A stretch of DNA of 19,234 bases from Candidatus Uhrbacteria bacterium (GTDB lineage: Bacteria > Patescibacteriota > Patescibacteriia > UBA9934 > UBA11717). Shown here in pieces: positions 1 to 9,034 of the stretch. The notes beneath the pieces are model-generated. The model saw nothing but the letters and a program-made list of their open reading frames with translations, was not told the DNA's origin and did no database searches. The position numbers and the translations under genes are program-made. Within the stretch, counting starts at the first letter, position 1. Every line of letters begins with the position of its first letter. The stretch spans positions 1 to 19,234 of the forward strand of contig JABIWD010000021.1 of NCBI GenBank assembly GCA_018701105.1, written 5' to 3'.

Positions 1-947
1 AGCGTATTATTATCGTGGGGTGTGGCTCTGCTTACTACGCGGGACTCGTAGGTGAGTATATGTTGGAGGAGTACGCGGGAATTCCTGTGGAGGTCGAGCT
101 TGGTTCGGAGTTTCGGTATCGCAAACCCATCATTTCAAAAAATACAGCAGTAATCGCCATCTCTCAAAGTGGCGAGACTGCTGATACGCTCGCTGCGATT
201 CGTGAAGCTAAAGAAAAGGGTGCCTTGACGCTCGGAATTGTGAATGCGGTCGGTTCAACTATTGCGCGTGAGACGGATGCCGGTGTTTACAACCATGCAG
301 GACCCGAGATTGGCGTTGCGTCGACGAAAGCATTCGTATCGCAGATGACGGTGCTCGCTTTGTTCACGCTATTTCTTGGTCGTCAGCGGTCAATGTCATT
401 GGTGATGGGGCAGAGGATCGCGAAAGAGATACTTGAGCTTCCAGATAAAGTGCGATCGATCTTGATACAGCAGGATATCATCGGGGAGATTGGGTTACGA
501 TACAAGGATTCGCAACACGCTTACTTCCTTGGTCGTAAATATTGCAATCCGATCGCCATGGAGGGCGCGCTCAAGCTCAAAGAAATATCGTATATTCACG
601 CTGAGGGATATGCCGCGGGGGAGATGAAGCATGGGCCGATAGCTTTGATCGAGGATGGGTTCCCAGTTGTGGTGTTAGCGCCGAGGGATTCTGTTTACGA
701 TAAGTCGATGAGTAACTTAGAGGAGATCCGTGCACGTGGAGGGCGAGTGATCATGGTGACGACTGAAGGTGTTGATGTTGATCGCAATCTCGTGGACGAC
801 GTTATCTTCATTTCGAAGACTTTAGAGATGTTGACGCCGATTCTAGCGGTGATCCCACTGCAGCTGTTGGCGTACTTTGTGACTATAGAGAAGGGGTTAG
901 ATCCCGACATGCCGCGCAATCTTGCAAAATCTGTTACAGTTGAGTAA
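1..947 (+). CDS. glmS: Glutamine--fructose-6-phosphate aminotransferase (isomerizing), C-terminal part
   Basis: GlmS makes glucosamine-6-phosphate from fructose-6-phosphate and glutamine, the entry step to UDP-GlcNAc and peptidoglycan. Only the isomerase half is present: the frame is open at the window edge (codons start at base 3), and the N-terminal glutaminase domain lies outside. About 314 of the usual ~600 residues are visible, covering two SIS sugar-isomerase domains. Family motifs seen are CGSAYYAG, SQSGETADT, GVASTKAF, EMKHGPIALIE and the terminal DPDMPRNLAKSVTVE, which is almost the standard GlmS C-terminus. The TAA stop shares its last A with the ATG of the next gene, so the two are translationally coupled. 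Identification is very secure; only the 5' end is missing. Confidence 0.96.
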   Translation, partial: RIIIVGCGSAYYAGLVGEYMLEEYAGIPVEVELGSEFRYRKPIISKNTAVIAISQSGETADTLAAIREAKEKGALTLGIVNAVGSTIARETDAGVYNHAGPEIGVASTKAFVSQMTVLALFTLFLGRQRSMSLVMGQRIAKEILELPDKVRSILIQQDIIGEIGLRYKDSQHAYFLGRKYCNPIAMEGALKLKEISYIHAEGYAAGEMKHGPIALIEDGFPVVVLAPRDSVYDKSMSNLEEIRARGGRVIMVTTEGVDVDRNLVDDVIFISKTLEMLTPILAVIPLQLLAYFVTIEKGLDPDMPRNLAKSVTVE

Positions 948-1912
948 TGAAACTTGTTGCGAGTAAGAAAGATTGGAACGAATTTGTTCAAGATAACGGA
1001 CCACGGTCCGGATCTTTTTTGCAATCCTGGGAATGGGGAGAGCTCCAGCGTGGACTTGGGAACGAGGTCTTGCGGTACGATTCTGGCGATGCGCGAGCTC
1101 AGCTGATCGAGATGAGACTACCCGCCGGTCAGCAGTATCACTATATTCCACGTGGACCAATCGGAACCTCGCCTCAAGCGTGTCTCTACTTCACGAAGTT
1201 GATCGTCGATGAGATAGGAAGAGATTTGTTTATACGTGTTGATCTTGCACGAACTCTTTCCGCGGCCGAGGCAAGGCTCAAGATCCTAGAAGTGAAGGAC
1301 GTTCAGCCGGCCACTACTTTGATTACCGATCTTAGCGTGGGTGAGGCTCAATTGTTTGAAAAGATGCACAGTAAGACGCGGTACAACATCCGTCTTGCAG
1401 AAAAGAAAGGTGTCGAGATAAAGATCGACGCCAAGGATGCATTGAACGTATTCGTAAACCTTGTAACTGAGACTTCTGCGAGACATGGGATTCGCTCGCA
1501 TAAGCGATCTCACTATGAGGCGATCTTGGAATATCTCGATGGCTCTGACGATTCACCTCGCGCGTTCATTGCTACTGCTTTTCATGATGGTGACACCTTG
1601 GCTGCGGCCATGTGCATTGATTGGAACGGTACACGAACGTATCTGCACGGCGCGAGCTCAGATCTCAAGAAAAATTTAATGTCCCCTCATTTATTACATT
1701 GGAAGTTGATCGATGACGCCAAGAGAAACGGTATCAGGTCCTATGATTGGTGGGGAATTGCTCCTGAGGGAGTGGACGAGCATCCGTTGCGAGGCGTCAC
1801 GCGATTCAAGAAAGGGTTCGGTGGTGAGATCGTAACCTCGCCCGGTACGATCGATGTTGTATTGAAGCCGATGATGTATACGCTGTATAACTTTGCAAAA
1901 AAGTTTAGATAA
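947..1912 (+). CDS. FemAB/FmhB-family peptidoglycan bridge peptidyltransferase
   Basis: A 321-residue protein of the FemAB fold (paired GNAT-like domains), which transfers amino acids from aminoacyl-tRNA to the stem-peptide lysine of lipid II. Family signs: FLQSWEWGELQ near residues 24-34, PRGPIG at 68-73, the hallmark MHSKTRYNIRLAEKKGV at about 140-156, LHGASS, and a C-terminal YDWWGIAP followed by GVTRFKKGFGGE. The start overlaps the glmS stop by one base and has no Shine-Dalgarno site, so it probably relies on coupling. Pairing with glmS fits a peptidoglycan role. The amino acid added cannot be told from sequence. Some FemAB relatives act on other acceptors, so the exact substrate is an inference. 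Confidence 0.88.
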   Translation: MKLVASKKDWNEFVQDNGPRSGSFLQSWEWGELQRGLGNEVLRYDSGDARAQLIEMRLPAGQQYHYIPRGPIGTSPQACLYFTKLIVDEIGRDLFIRVDLARTLSAAEARLKILEVKDVQPATTLITDLSVGEAQLFEKMHSKTRYNIRLAEKKGVEIKIDAKDALNVFVNLVTETSARHGIRSHKRSHYEAILEYLDGSDDSPRAFIATAFHDGDTLAAAMCIDWNGTRTYLHGASSDLKKNLMSPHLLHWKLIDDAKRNGIRSYDWWGIAPEGVDEHPLRGVTRFKKGFGGEIVTSPGTIDVVLKPMMYTLYNFAKKFR

Positions 1913-1942
1913 AAACACCAGGTCAAGCCTGGTGTTTTTATT
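1911..1942. terminator. Bidirectional intrinsic terminator between convergent operons
   Basis: A perfect stem of AACACCAGG and CCTGGTGTT with a 5-base loop (TCAAG) is flanked by A-runs on the left and T-runs on the right. It can therefore stop transcription of the glmS-femAB unit on the plus strand and of the DUF11-like operon on the minus strand. It starts inside the FemAB stop codon and ends at the DUF11-like stop codon. Confidence 0.9.
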
Positions 1943-3926
1943 ATTCTATGACCACGCCTTTGTTTTCGGCAAGCGGGTCGTTTGGAAGTTCAGATGTAAG
2001 TGATGGTGCTGAGGTTGTTACCTGTGCACCGGTCACTGTGTCGTATGCTGTCACCGCTCCTGCACCCAGTAGGTCCAGGAAGGTTCCAACGTCTGCCGAG
2101 CTTGGGTTGACCTTGATGTCGAACACTGCGATCGGCGGAGCTGCTCCTGCTGGTAGGTCACCAACGGACCATCTTACACGATTTGCAACGCTGTCAAAGT
2201 GTACGTTGCCGTCCGTGTTAGACACTAGTCCGCCCCATGAACTGTCGGATGGGATTGGCGCAATCATGACGAGATCTTTCACGTCATTGAGCGCGTTCGC
2301 AACTGACCATGTGACTCTGTAAACCGTTTCCTGTCCAACCTGCGGTGGGAGAGGTCCTGATCCAACGGAGGATCCAGAGGCGTCATAATACATTGCATTT
2401 GCTGTCGCTTGAACATCGGATGCGACCTGTATCGTGATCGTACTTGATTCAATCTTTCGATTGATTTCAAGGTCTCCGACGTTCGATATCGTGGCCTCGG
2501 CTCGCAACACTATCGTTGAAGCGCCGTCGGCGTTCGTTGGAATCGCTACGTCTATACTGGCATCGTCACCTCCATGCAAAGTCTCTAGACGATTCATGTC
2601 CGTGTGATCCCAGTTGATCTTGTTGCCATGAACATCACCGTTTGGAATCCCTGCACGTTCAGCGAGGTTCAGGCGGTCCATACCCTCATCAACAAACAAC
2701 TCGATCGTGATCGTGTCTGCCGCTTCTTCTCCACGGTTATCGAGAGAAACGTTCACGATAATATCGTCATTTGGAAGAACTATCGAGTCTCCGGTGCGAC
2801 CATTCACAATGAGTGACAGGGCGAATTCACTAGCCAACACGGTACTGGTAAATGTCTCGCTCGCTTGTTCAACAAACTCGTCATGAAGTGATACGCCTAC
2901 TTTCGATACGATGTCTTGCTCACCTTGAGTGTCGGAAGAAAACATTCCGCTCACTGTAAGCTCGAACACATCCTCGTCTACGAGCTCGGGAAGAATCCAG
3001 ATCGGCAGATTTTCTTCTGAGCTTTCAATGCTACTATTCTCGATCGTGAATCCTTGCGGTAAGTCGAGTCTTAGCTCGAGGTTCTTGACTGGGACATCTG
3101 CGTTATTATGCTCGACAGTGATCTTGTACTCCTGTAACTCTCCAGGAACACTTCGATCTGGCCCGTCGATAGCTGTCGCGAAGATGCTTTCTTCTATGAT
3201 CACGCTTTTTGAAACAATATCTTCGAATGGGGAAGAGAAGTTCGCCGGAGTAAAGCGCGATATTGTCTGAATCGTGATTGCTGACCCAGGTTTCTCGAAG
3301 AAAGTTCCTTCGATGATAATCTCACCGTTCTCATTAGGGTCGAGCGACCCGATTTTCCATTCAAGAGGATCTTGTTCTATGGGATCTGGTAACGCACGAT
3401 CGAGAATGAAGCTGTCGGGAAGGTGCAGGACGATCTCGACATCCGCGAGCGGTACGTTTCCTGGATTGTTGTAAGGAATTGTTATCTCAGTTTTCTGCCC
3501 ACTAACGATACCTTCCTCATCTGCGTTGATATCGAAAGTTAATGCGTCTTGATTGCCGTCGTTGAACGGATTATTCAAGATAACGGTACCAGCAAGCCCT
3601 GCGGCTATTGCTATGAGTACCAAGAGCGTAGAAAGTAAGATTCTTCTTACGATCGGCGTCTTGATTATGTCCAACTTGGACATATCTACGTCTTCATCAT
3701 TATCTGCGTCTAGCTCATATATGTATCGAAGACTCTCCTCGGGTGTCTGCGGCTCATCTACCATGTCATCGATTGCGTCACCATGCTCCTCATCGTCATG
3801 TGCATGCTCTTTTTTCTCGTGGTGTGCGTGCGATGCAGGTTTTTTCTTTGCGTGAGCCTTTGGCTTGCGTTTGTGATGTACACCTTCTTTTTTTGAAGGC
3901 TTCTTTGCGTGTTTTTTATTTGGCAT
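1941..3926 (-). CDS. Single-pass surface protein with DUF11-like Ig-fold repeats and a Lys/His-rich cytoplasmic tail
   Basis: A 661-residue protein. Residues 1-45 are extremely rich in Lys, His and Ala; 46-90 are acidic; one transmembrane helix covers about 96-117; the rest would be extracellular. The ectodomain shows about four successive beta-rich units of 115-140 residues, with recurring elements such as NNPGNVPLADVEIVLHLP, HNNADVPVKNLELRLDLP and DNRGEEAADTITIELFV. These resemble DUF11/CARDB-type domains common in surface proteins. There is no cleavable signal peptide, so the helix probably acts as a signal anchor with the N-terminus inside. The ATG lies one base after the DUF4012 stop, implying coupled expression and probably a shared complex. 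A GGAG about 10 nt upstream is a poor ribosome site. Function unknown; adhesin, stalk or scaffold are guesses. Confidence 0.82.
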   Translation of the reverse strand: MPNKKHAKKPSKKEGVHHKRKPKAHAKKKPASHAHHEKKEHAHDDEEHGDAIDDMVDEPQTPEESLRYIYELDADNDEDVDMSKLDIIKTPIVRRILLSTLLVLIAIAAGLAGTVILNNPFNDGNQDALTFDINADEEGIVSGQKTEITIPYNNPGNVPLADVEIVLHLPDSFILDRALPDPIEQDPLEWKIGSLDPNENGEIIIEGTFFEKPGSAITIQTISRFTPANFSSPFEDIVSKSVIIEESIFATAIDGPDRSVPGELQEYKITVEHNNADVPVKNLELRLDLPQGFTIENSSIESSEENLPIWILPELVDEDVFELTVSGMFSSDTQGEQDIVSKVGVSLHDEFVEQASETFTSTVLASEFALSLIVNGRTGDSIVLPNDDIIVNVSLDNRGEEAADTITIELFVDEGMDRLNLAERAGIPNGDVHGNKINWDHTDMNRLETLHGGDDASIDVAIPTNADGASTIVLRAEATISNVGDLEINRKIESSTITIQVASDVQATANAMYYDASGSSVGSGPLPPQVGQETVYRVTWSVANALNDVKDLVMIAPIPSDSSWGGLVSNTDGNVHFDSVANRVRWSVGDLPAGAAPPIAVFDIKVNPSSADVGTFLDLLGAGAVTAYDTVTGAQVTTSAPSLTSELPNDPLAENKGVVIE

Positions 3927-3927
3927 A

Positions 3928-6525
3928 CTACGGTCGCTCCAAAATCATTCCAAAGAAACCGTCAGTATTTTCGTTCATGTGGAATTGAGATACCGTTTCT
4001 GCCGTAGACCACAGTGGCCTGAGCGATCCAGAGTTGAACTTGTAGTGTGTCTCCCGATAATCAACACCGCTCTGTGCCTGAATCACCATGTTGTGTCGAA
4101 CTGTCTTTGGAATGCCGATGTATGAGCCAAGCTGTGCAAGCGTTTCGTTCTCTGGCTCGTCCAGAATGTCTGTTGGTAGCAAGTATCGGAATGTAAGCGT
4201 GCTCGATGTTCCCGGCTTTGTCTGCAGCCAGTGTCCAAAGCTCGTCTTTCCAAGTCCTTCAGAGATCATCGTTCCTGTATTCTCATCTACCCAACTATTT
4301 TCGATACGCTCAAGGTCTGCGTCAACAGGAATTCCTTCAACGGACTCGAACAGCTCTGCGGCTGGTGGGTTTGCACCCGTCACACTAAGCAACTCACTTC
4401 CTCTTGGTACAAATACTCTAGTGAATGACACGTTGTTTGCACCGGAGAATGTCGCAGAAGCGAGTCCATGATGCGCGCGTTCGATCGTTACTAGGTTTTC
4501 GATTCGTCCGTCGGATCGCATTGAGCTTTCGACGTTGATAATGTCATCAATAACTCCGTCCGTCTTACCGCCTCCGATATTTGTGTGAGACACCATCAGG
4601 TAGTCACCAGTATTTCCAAGCATCGCACCATCCCATCCAAGCTTAGAAAGAGCTGACTGAATCTCCGAGTCTGTGTGGTAGATCTGAATGTCTCTTTCGG
4701 ATAATGCTTGTGAGAACAGCTGTGCAATTGCTAGAAAATCTTCACCCTCGGCGCTAGTGATCTTCTCCAAGAGTGGGGGAGCAAGGTCACCGATAAAGCT
4801 CTTTGGCTGATTCACTTCCTTGTCGTAGTCAACCTCGACCTGCTTCTGTGTTTGGAACATGAAATTCTCTCCGTCGATAGTCATTCCGTATTCTGGCAGC
4901 TCGATAGGTCCAGTGATGTCGATAAGCTGTGCTACGAGTGTTGCGTTGATTGCAATCACGCCGTCCACGGATGGACCGCCGCCTTGCTCATAGAACCACA
5001 TTGCTTTCTCTGCGCTCGTAGGGAAATCTGGGAACCAGTTTGCATCTTGCAACTCCCATCGTCCGCGCAATAGCTGGAGTGGGCCTGGTGCTTGTACCTG
5101 CTTCTGCAGCTGACCTTGCTGGTCGTACGTGCCGCCTCCAGGAATGCTGATACCTTGTAGCTCGCCATCTAAGATATCGATCTCGGCGAGTGATCCCCAG
5201 AATCCTCCGGTTGGTCGTAGCTCTGTGTTGTTTTGGAAGAGGACAAGGTAGCGCTGTCGTTGTCGGTGTCCAAGTAGCGCTTGAATTGCGTCTGATGACT
5301 CGTGGAATGTTTCAAGTGACGCGGATACTTTGCCAAGAATTTCCTTGATCTCGCGGACCGTGGCGCGATTTTGAACTGGGATGGAAGAAATGTTGATATC
5401 TTCTAGCGCGATACTCGCAAGGTGTAGATCCGGGATCGCTTGTTCTGCGAAAACATCGAATAGCGAGATTGCGGCTGCTGGAGATGCCGTCGTTCGGTTT
5501 GCGATAGTCGCCATACCGTCTGTCAGAGTTGCTGCAGCTCGTGAAGTAGCTTCACCGGCGCGCAATAGAAGCCGACCGTCTTTGACCTGCTTTCCGGTAG
5601 ACGGGATAAGCTCGGCGATTCCGAGTAGTTGTCGGTTTGCGCTTGTGAGTTCGTCCTGTGCGTCTGCGAATGAGCTCGCTGCTCGGTCGAATGCGTTCGT
5701 TGCTTCTCCAAAGTTCTGGGTCGCTGCTGCCGTCGCTGCATTTTCGAGTGAGCCGAGTGCGCTCATACCGCTTTCCATGATAGATCCTTGCGCACGTCCA
5801 ACGTCGTTGAGTGTGGTCACGGCGTGAATCGGTAATACGATCGCGAACGAGAGTCCCACGAATACTGTGAGCGTCTTTGCCCAGCCGACCTGTAGTGTTC
5901 GACGATGTTTCTTGGCGGGTACGCGTACGAGTCGAGTTTTTGGAATAGACTTTCTTGCCTGCACTCGCTTTGGAGTTTCCTCGGCGGGCATATCAGCGAG
6001 TTCTTCTGCAACAGCGATGTCGTCAATCAGGTCATCTAGTGTAAGCAGTGGCGCATCGAGCTCCTCTTCAAGTTCGGATGCTGTTGGTGCGTCCACTTCG
6101 ATCTGATCAATGAAATCATCAACGCTGATTACGTCGTATACTGGATGCGCCGCCTTAGTTCGAGCGACACGGCTAACTTCTGGGAATGTAATCACGTCTT
6201 CCGACGACTGTACGAGCGCCTCAAGTGAGCTCACTATCAGATCATCCGCATGGAGCTCCTCATGAGTTGGTGTATGTACAAGTTCCTCCGCTGTCAGGAA
6301 GTTCGTTGCTGCCACGGGAGACTCTGCGACCTCTTCTTCAATTTCAAAACGAATCACGTATGGTGATTCTGGGTGCGCGAGGTGTGTATTTATGACAGGG
6401 GAGTATGTAGTTGATGATGCAGAAACAACAACAGCCTTCTCTTCAAGAGTAGGCTCATTTTCGAAAATGGCGTGACCGACTACATTGAGTGGTGCACGAT
6501 TTTGTGATGTTGATCGCTTTGGCAT
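3928..6525 (-). CDS. DUF4012 family membrane protein with a long acidic cytoplasmic N-terminus
   Basis: An 865-residue protein. Residues 1-185 are low-complexity and strongly acidic, 186-215 are basic, a transmembrane helix covers about 217-236, an Ala-rich helical (probably coiled-coil) stretch covers 245-420, and the DUF4012 core follows. Core motifs are QRYLVLFQNNTELRPTGGFW at about 425-443, then a DANWFPDFPTSAEKA block near 494-507 and the DGVIAIN block near 521-527. DUF4012 proteins occur in Patescibacteria and Actinobacteria, often near glycosyltransferases; their activity is not established to my knowledge. The gene lies 18 nt after the glycosyltransferase and one base before the DUF11-like gene, so all three form one operon. 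No Shine-Dalgarno site is seen. A role in surface glycan or protein attachment is inferred from context only. Confidence 0.88.
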   Translation of the reverse strand: MPKRSTSQNRAPLNVVGHAIFENEPTLEEKAVVVSASSTTYSPVINTHLAHPESPYVIRFEIEEEVAESPVAATNFLTAEELVHTPTHEELHADDLIVSSLEALVQSSEDVITFPEVSRVARTKAAHPVYDVISVDDFIDQIEVDAPTASELEEELDAPLLTLDDLIDDIAVAEELADMPAEETPKRVQARKSIPKTRLVRVPAKKHRRTLQVGWAKTLTVFVGLSFAIVLPIHAVTTLNDVGRAQGSIMESGMSALGSLENAATAAATQNFGEATNAFDRAASSFADAQDELTSANRQLLGIAELIPSTGKQVKDGRLLLRAGEATSRAAATLTDGMATIANRTTASPAAAISLFDVFAEQAIPDLHLASIALEDINISSIPVQNRATVREIKEILGKVSASLETFHESSDAIQALLGHRQRQRYLVLFQNNTELRPTGGFWGSLAEIDILDGELQGISIPGGGTYDQQGQLQKQVQAPGPLQLLRGRWELQDANWFPDFPTSAEKAMWFYEQGGGPSVDGVIAINATLVAQLIDITGPIELPEYGMTIDGENFMFQTQKQVEVDYDKEVNQPKSFIGDLAPPLLEKITSAEGEDFLAIAQLFSQALSERDIQIYHTDSEIQSALSKLGWDGAMLGNTGDYLMVSHTNIGGGKTDGVIDDIINVESSMRSDGRIENLVTIERAHHGLASATFSGANNVSFTRVFVPRGSELLSVTGANPPAAELFESVEGIPVDADLERIENSWVDENTGTMISEGLGKTSFGHWLQTKPGTSSTLTFRYLLPTDILDEPENETLAQLGSYIGIPKTVRHNMVIQAQSGVDYRETHYKFNSGSLRPLWSTAETVSQFHMNENTDGFFGMILERP

Positions 6526-6543
6526 GGGGCAAAGCGGAGAGGT

Positions 6544-7692
6544 TTATACCGACGTCTTGTAGATATCTAGCAAGGCGCGGGCGTTGTCACTCCACTTGTA
6601 ACGCTTCAATACGTCATGGCTTTCTGTGAGCACTCGTGTGCACTCACTGTTGTTTTGCAAAAGGGTGCGCATGGCTTCTACCATGCTTTCGATGTCCGAT
6701 GGATCGAAGTACACCGCGGCTGAGCCCAGAACTTCTGGGATCGAGCTTGCACGAGATGCAGCAACAGGGGTTCCGTGTTGCAGCGCCTCTAATGGAGGAA
6801 TTCCGAACCCTTCAAGTTTTGATGGGATGATGTAAAACTTTGCGGCTCCGTAGAGCTCGCTCAATTGTGGATCGGAGATGAACCCCAGAAAGAAAATTCT
6901 ATCTGGCGGAATGTCGATCTCCCGGGCCTCCTGTTTGAGGCGGTCGGTGAACTCATTTTGAGGTCCAACGAGCACCAAACTCACGTCCGGAAATTCGTGG
7001 ACGAAAAAGCTAAACGCGTGAAGCAATGTTTCAAGGTTTTTGTGTGGGTAGGAGTTTCCAACATTCAACATAAACGGTGTTTGAATGGGGAAATCCCGCG
7101 AGCCAATGAAGCTCGAATTTTTGTTTTGTTTTGGCGCCGAAATCACTGCGCTATCTATGCCATTATACACCACTTTGACCCTACTTTGCGAGACACCTAA
7201 CCTGTGGATGATTTGGTTCTTCACATGTTCCGAAATCGTAACAATTTTACGCGCATTTTTTGTTGCATGCGCCAAAGTTTTCTTATATCCAAACCGTTTC
7301 AAGGCAAAAAACAATCGGTTACGAGTTGATGCACGTGCAGACCATGGTTGGTCGAGCATTATTAGGTCGTGAATCGTTACGACGAACGGTGTTTTGAGTC
7401 TTAGGGGTACGTTGAAGTGAGGGAAGTGTACGATATCGAGTTTGAACTTATCGATGATGCGTGGAAGTCTCGTTTGCTCGGCCATCGAGTACCAGTGAAT
7501 GTCTGCAACAACTTTTTCCCATCGCTTATTTGGTTGCGGACACAGCTTAAAGTTCTCTTTCTTCAAAAACACGACGTATTCATTGTCGTCATCGATCTTT
7601 TGTAAATTTAAAATCAACTGCTCGATATATCGACCAATCCCAGCCCCACCAACTTTAGGCCCGTACATACGAGCATCTATTCCAATTCTCAT
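6544..7692 (-). CDS. GT4-family glycosyltransferase
   Basis: A 382-residue GT-B fold glycosyltransferase, cytoplasmic or membrane-associated, probably using a nucleotide-sugar donor. The N-terminal domain begins MRIGIDARMYGP with a glycine-rich GVGxGRY-like loop (GGAGIGRY, residues 15-22). The C-terminal donor domain carries VGNSYPHKN near 211-219 and the GT4 EX7E motif, EGFGIPPLE at 294-302 with E294 and E302, followed by HGTPVAAS. Length is normal for GT4. It is the first gene of the operon with DUF4012 and the DUF11-like protein. The ATG lies only 6 nt after a TATAAT box, so the transcript would be leaderless. The sugar and acceptor cannot be predicted. Confidence 0.9.
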   Translation of the reverse strand: MRIGIDARMYGPKVGGAGIGRYIEQLILNLQKIDDDNEYVVFLKKENFKLCPQPNKRWEKVVADIHWYSMAEQTRLPRIIDKFKLDIVHFPHFNVPLRLKTPFVVTIHDLIMLDQPWSARASTRNRLFFALKRFGYKKTLAHATKNARKIVTISEHVKNQIIHRLGVSQSRVKVVYNGIDSAVISAPKQNKNSSFIGSRDFPIQTPFMLNVGNSYPHKNLETLLHAFSFFVHEFPDVSLVLVGPQNEFTDRLKQEAREIDIPPDRIFFLGFISDPQLSELYGAAKFYIIPSKLEGFGIPPLEALQHGTPVAASRASSIPEVLGSAAVYFDPSDIESMVEAMRTLLQNNSECTRVLTESHDVLKRYKWSDNARALLDIYKTSV

Positions 7693-7698
7693 AGGCGC

Positions 7699-7707
7699 AT
7701 TATAACA
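7699..7707 (-). promoter_or_regulatory. Extended -10 promoter for the glycosyltransferase-DUF4012 operon
   Basis: On the minus strand the sequence reads TGT-TATAAT, a full extended -10 element. It is followed by six bases (GCGCCT) and then ATG. A start site about 7 nt downstream of the box would fall on the A of the ATG, giving a leaderless mRNA. No -35 consensus is seen because the preceding terminator hairpin occupies that space, consistent with an extended -10 promoter that does not need one. Confidence 0.75.
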
Positions 7708-7738
7708 GAAAACCGCCCGTTTTGTGGGCGGCTTTCCA
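7708..7738 (-). terminator. Terminator of the TrmB-like regulator operon
   Basis: On the minus strand a GC-rich stem (GCCGCCC pairing with GGGCGGT) encloses a short A-rich loop and is followed by TTTTC. It begins right after the stop codon of the small membrane protein and runs up to the next promoter, so terminator and promoter are packed within about 40 nt. Confidence 0.8.
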
Positions 7739-8200
7739 TCACTTTGTTTTGCTCTCGTTCCAGAGTCGCATTAACTCTAGGTCAATCTTCATTCCCTCGT
7801 CTCCTCGCATGTATGGCACTATTCTCACGAACTGCTTCGACTCATCTGGATAGATAAATGTGACCTTTGCCTGTGTCATGACCTTGCGAAGACTGCTGAT
7901 CTGCATTCGCTGTCCTTCGATCTCGATAAAATCTTCAGTCAAGACTAGTACGGGTTGATCGCTCTTGGAAACTTCCTTCATCTTTTTTGCCATCTGCATG
8001 AAGCCGTAGCTGGCGTAGATTGTCACGAAAGGCATCGCGACTAGGATGATGTCTTTGAAATTTTGCAGATCGTATTTGTATCTGAAATAGAGTGCAGCAA
8101 CGGATCCGATGGACATTGCTATCAAAAATATGATGAACGCAGTGTACTTAACGATATATTTGTTCGCTTCCCGAGGCGTGAGGTGTATTGAGTAGTTCAT
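7739..8200 (-). CDS. Small two-helix membrane protein, unknown function
   Basis: A 153-residue protein I do not recognise. Two hydrophobic helices lie at about 17-41 and 50-69, followed by a soluble C-terminal domain of about 80 residues with alternating beta-like segments (PVLVLTEDFIEIEGQRMQI, VTFIYP). This resembles the YcxB or PH-like domains that often follow two helices in small membrane proteins, but similarity is only at layout level. It lies 9 nt after the TrmB-like gene and ends in that operon's terminator, so the two are co-expressed and may be functionally linked. There is no recognisable ribosome site before the ATG. Confidence 0.75.
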   Translation of the reverse strand: MNYSIHLTPREANKYIVKYTAFIIFLIAMSIGSVAALYFRYKYDLQNFKDIILVAMPFVTIYASYGFMQMAKKMKEVSKSDQPVLVLTEDFIEIEGQRMQISSLRKVMTQAKVTFIYPDESKQFVRIVPYMRGDEGMKIDLELMRLWNESKTK

Positions 8201-8209
8201 GTTGATAAT

Positions 8210-8998
8210 TTACTTTCTGTTATCGATGTCCTCCAGGATTGCTTTGAATAACTCACGTTGGTTTTGCGCAAACACCTTGTCGTGAATCTCTACTAGGTAC
8301 TGCGGCTTGCTCGATGTCACGAACATTACCACATAGTCTCCCATAACCCACGTTGTTGCCGTGAACTTTACGCTATCTTTCCAGAATGTGATCTTTCGGT
8401 CTGGGGAAGTGCGTGATGCAACGTTCTTTTCTGCCTCGGAGTCATTGCTAAGCAAGTTGAACTTCATTCCCTTGGGATAGTCGCTCCAGTACCACTTGAT
8501 CCAGTCCGCATATTGCTCGGCGAACGCTTGCTCTTGAAAACCTAGGTATGTTCCGTCCACCTCCATGATGCTTTTGTTCCATGTTGGAGTTCGAGAGTAG
8601 AGGAAGTCTTCGAGTTTATCCTCTGTGATGAACTGGATCTTGGGAATCGAGTACTCGGCGTCCTTTGCAACTTCTTCAAGAGCCTTCATCGCTTCGTTTA
8701 CGAGCTCCTTCTTACTGTCGAGTTCCTTTTGTTCTCGCCGTACAGCACTTGCGAGGCTGTCGACAGGGGAGGCGATCAGAAATCGTTGCTTTCCACCCAG
8801 ATCCTCAGTTACAACTCCACGCTTAATAAGTTCCTTTGCAGTGGAATAGACAGTAGTCCGATTAATACCCGTAGCCTGTGCCAGTTGGGCAGGGGTGATT
8901 TTGCCGTGTTTTTGGATGGCTAAGTACAGATCCACCTCTTTTGGGCCAAACCCAAGCTTGATTAGCAGTGCTTCTAGGTTGTTATTGTTGACTGACAT
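8210..8998 (-). CDS. TrmB-family transcriptional regulator
   Basis: A 262-residue protein starting MSVNNNNLEALL. An N-terminal winged helix-turn-helix spans about 8-75 (GFGPKEVDLYLAIQKHGKITPAQLA, then INRTTVYSTAKELIKRGVV). A Lys/Glu-rich coiled coil runs roughly 85-115, and a C-terminal sensor-like domain follows. This is the TrmB/SSD arrangement; TrmB proteins in archaea sense sugars and control sugar genes, and homologues occur in Patescibacteria. An upstream in-frame start at 9046 was rejected because it would lie upstream of the -35 region of the promoter, whose -10 box ends 7 nt before the chosen ATG. An inverted repeat in the promoter suggests autoregulation. The ligand is unknown; control of the neighbouring envelope glycan genes is an inference. 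Confidence 0.88.
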   Translation of the reverse strand: MSVNNNNLEALLIKLGFGPKEVDLYLAIQKHGKITPAQLAQATGINRTTVYSTAKELIKRGVVTEDLGGKQRFLIASPVDSLASAVRREQKELDSKKELVNEAMKALEEVAKDAEYSIPKIQFITEDKLEDFLYSRTPTWNKSIMEVDGTYLGFQEQAFAEQYADWIKWYWSDYPKGMKFNLLSNDSEAEKNVASRTSPDRKITFWKDSVKFTATTWVMGDYVVMFVTSSKPQYLVEIHDKVFAQNQRELFKAILEDIDNRK

Positions 8999-9005
8999 TA
9001 GCCAT

Positions 9006-9034
9006 ATCATAACATGTTGTTGAGGCGCTGTCAA
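9006..9034 (-). promoter_or_regulatory. Sigma70-type promoter of the TrmB-like gene, near-leaderless
   Basis: On the minus strand: TTGACA (9034-9029), a 17-base spacer, TATGAT (9011-9006), then 7 bases and the ATG at 8998. Both boxes are near consensus with ideal spacing. The expected start site is at or one base before the start codon. Confidence 0.85.
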
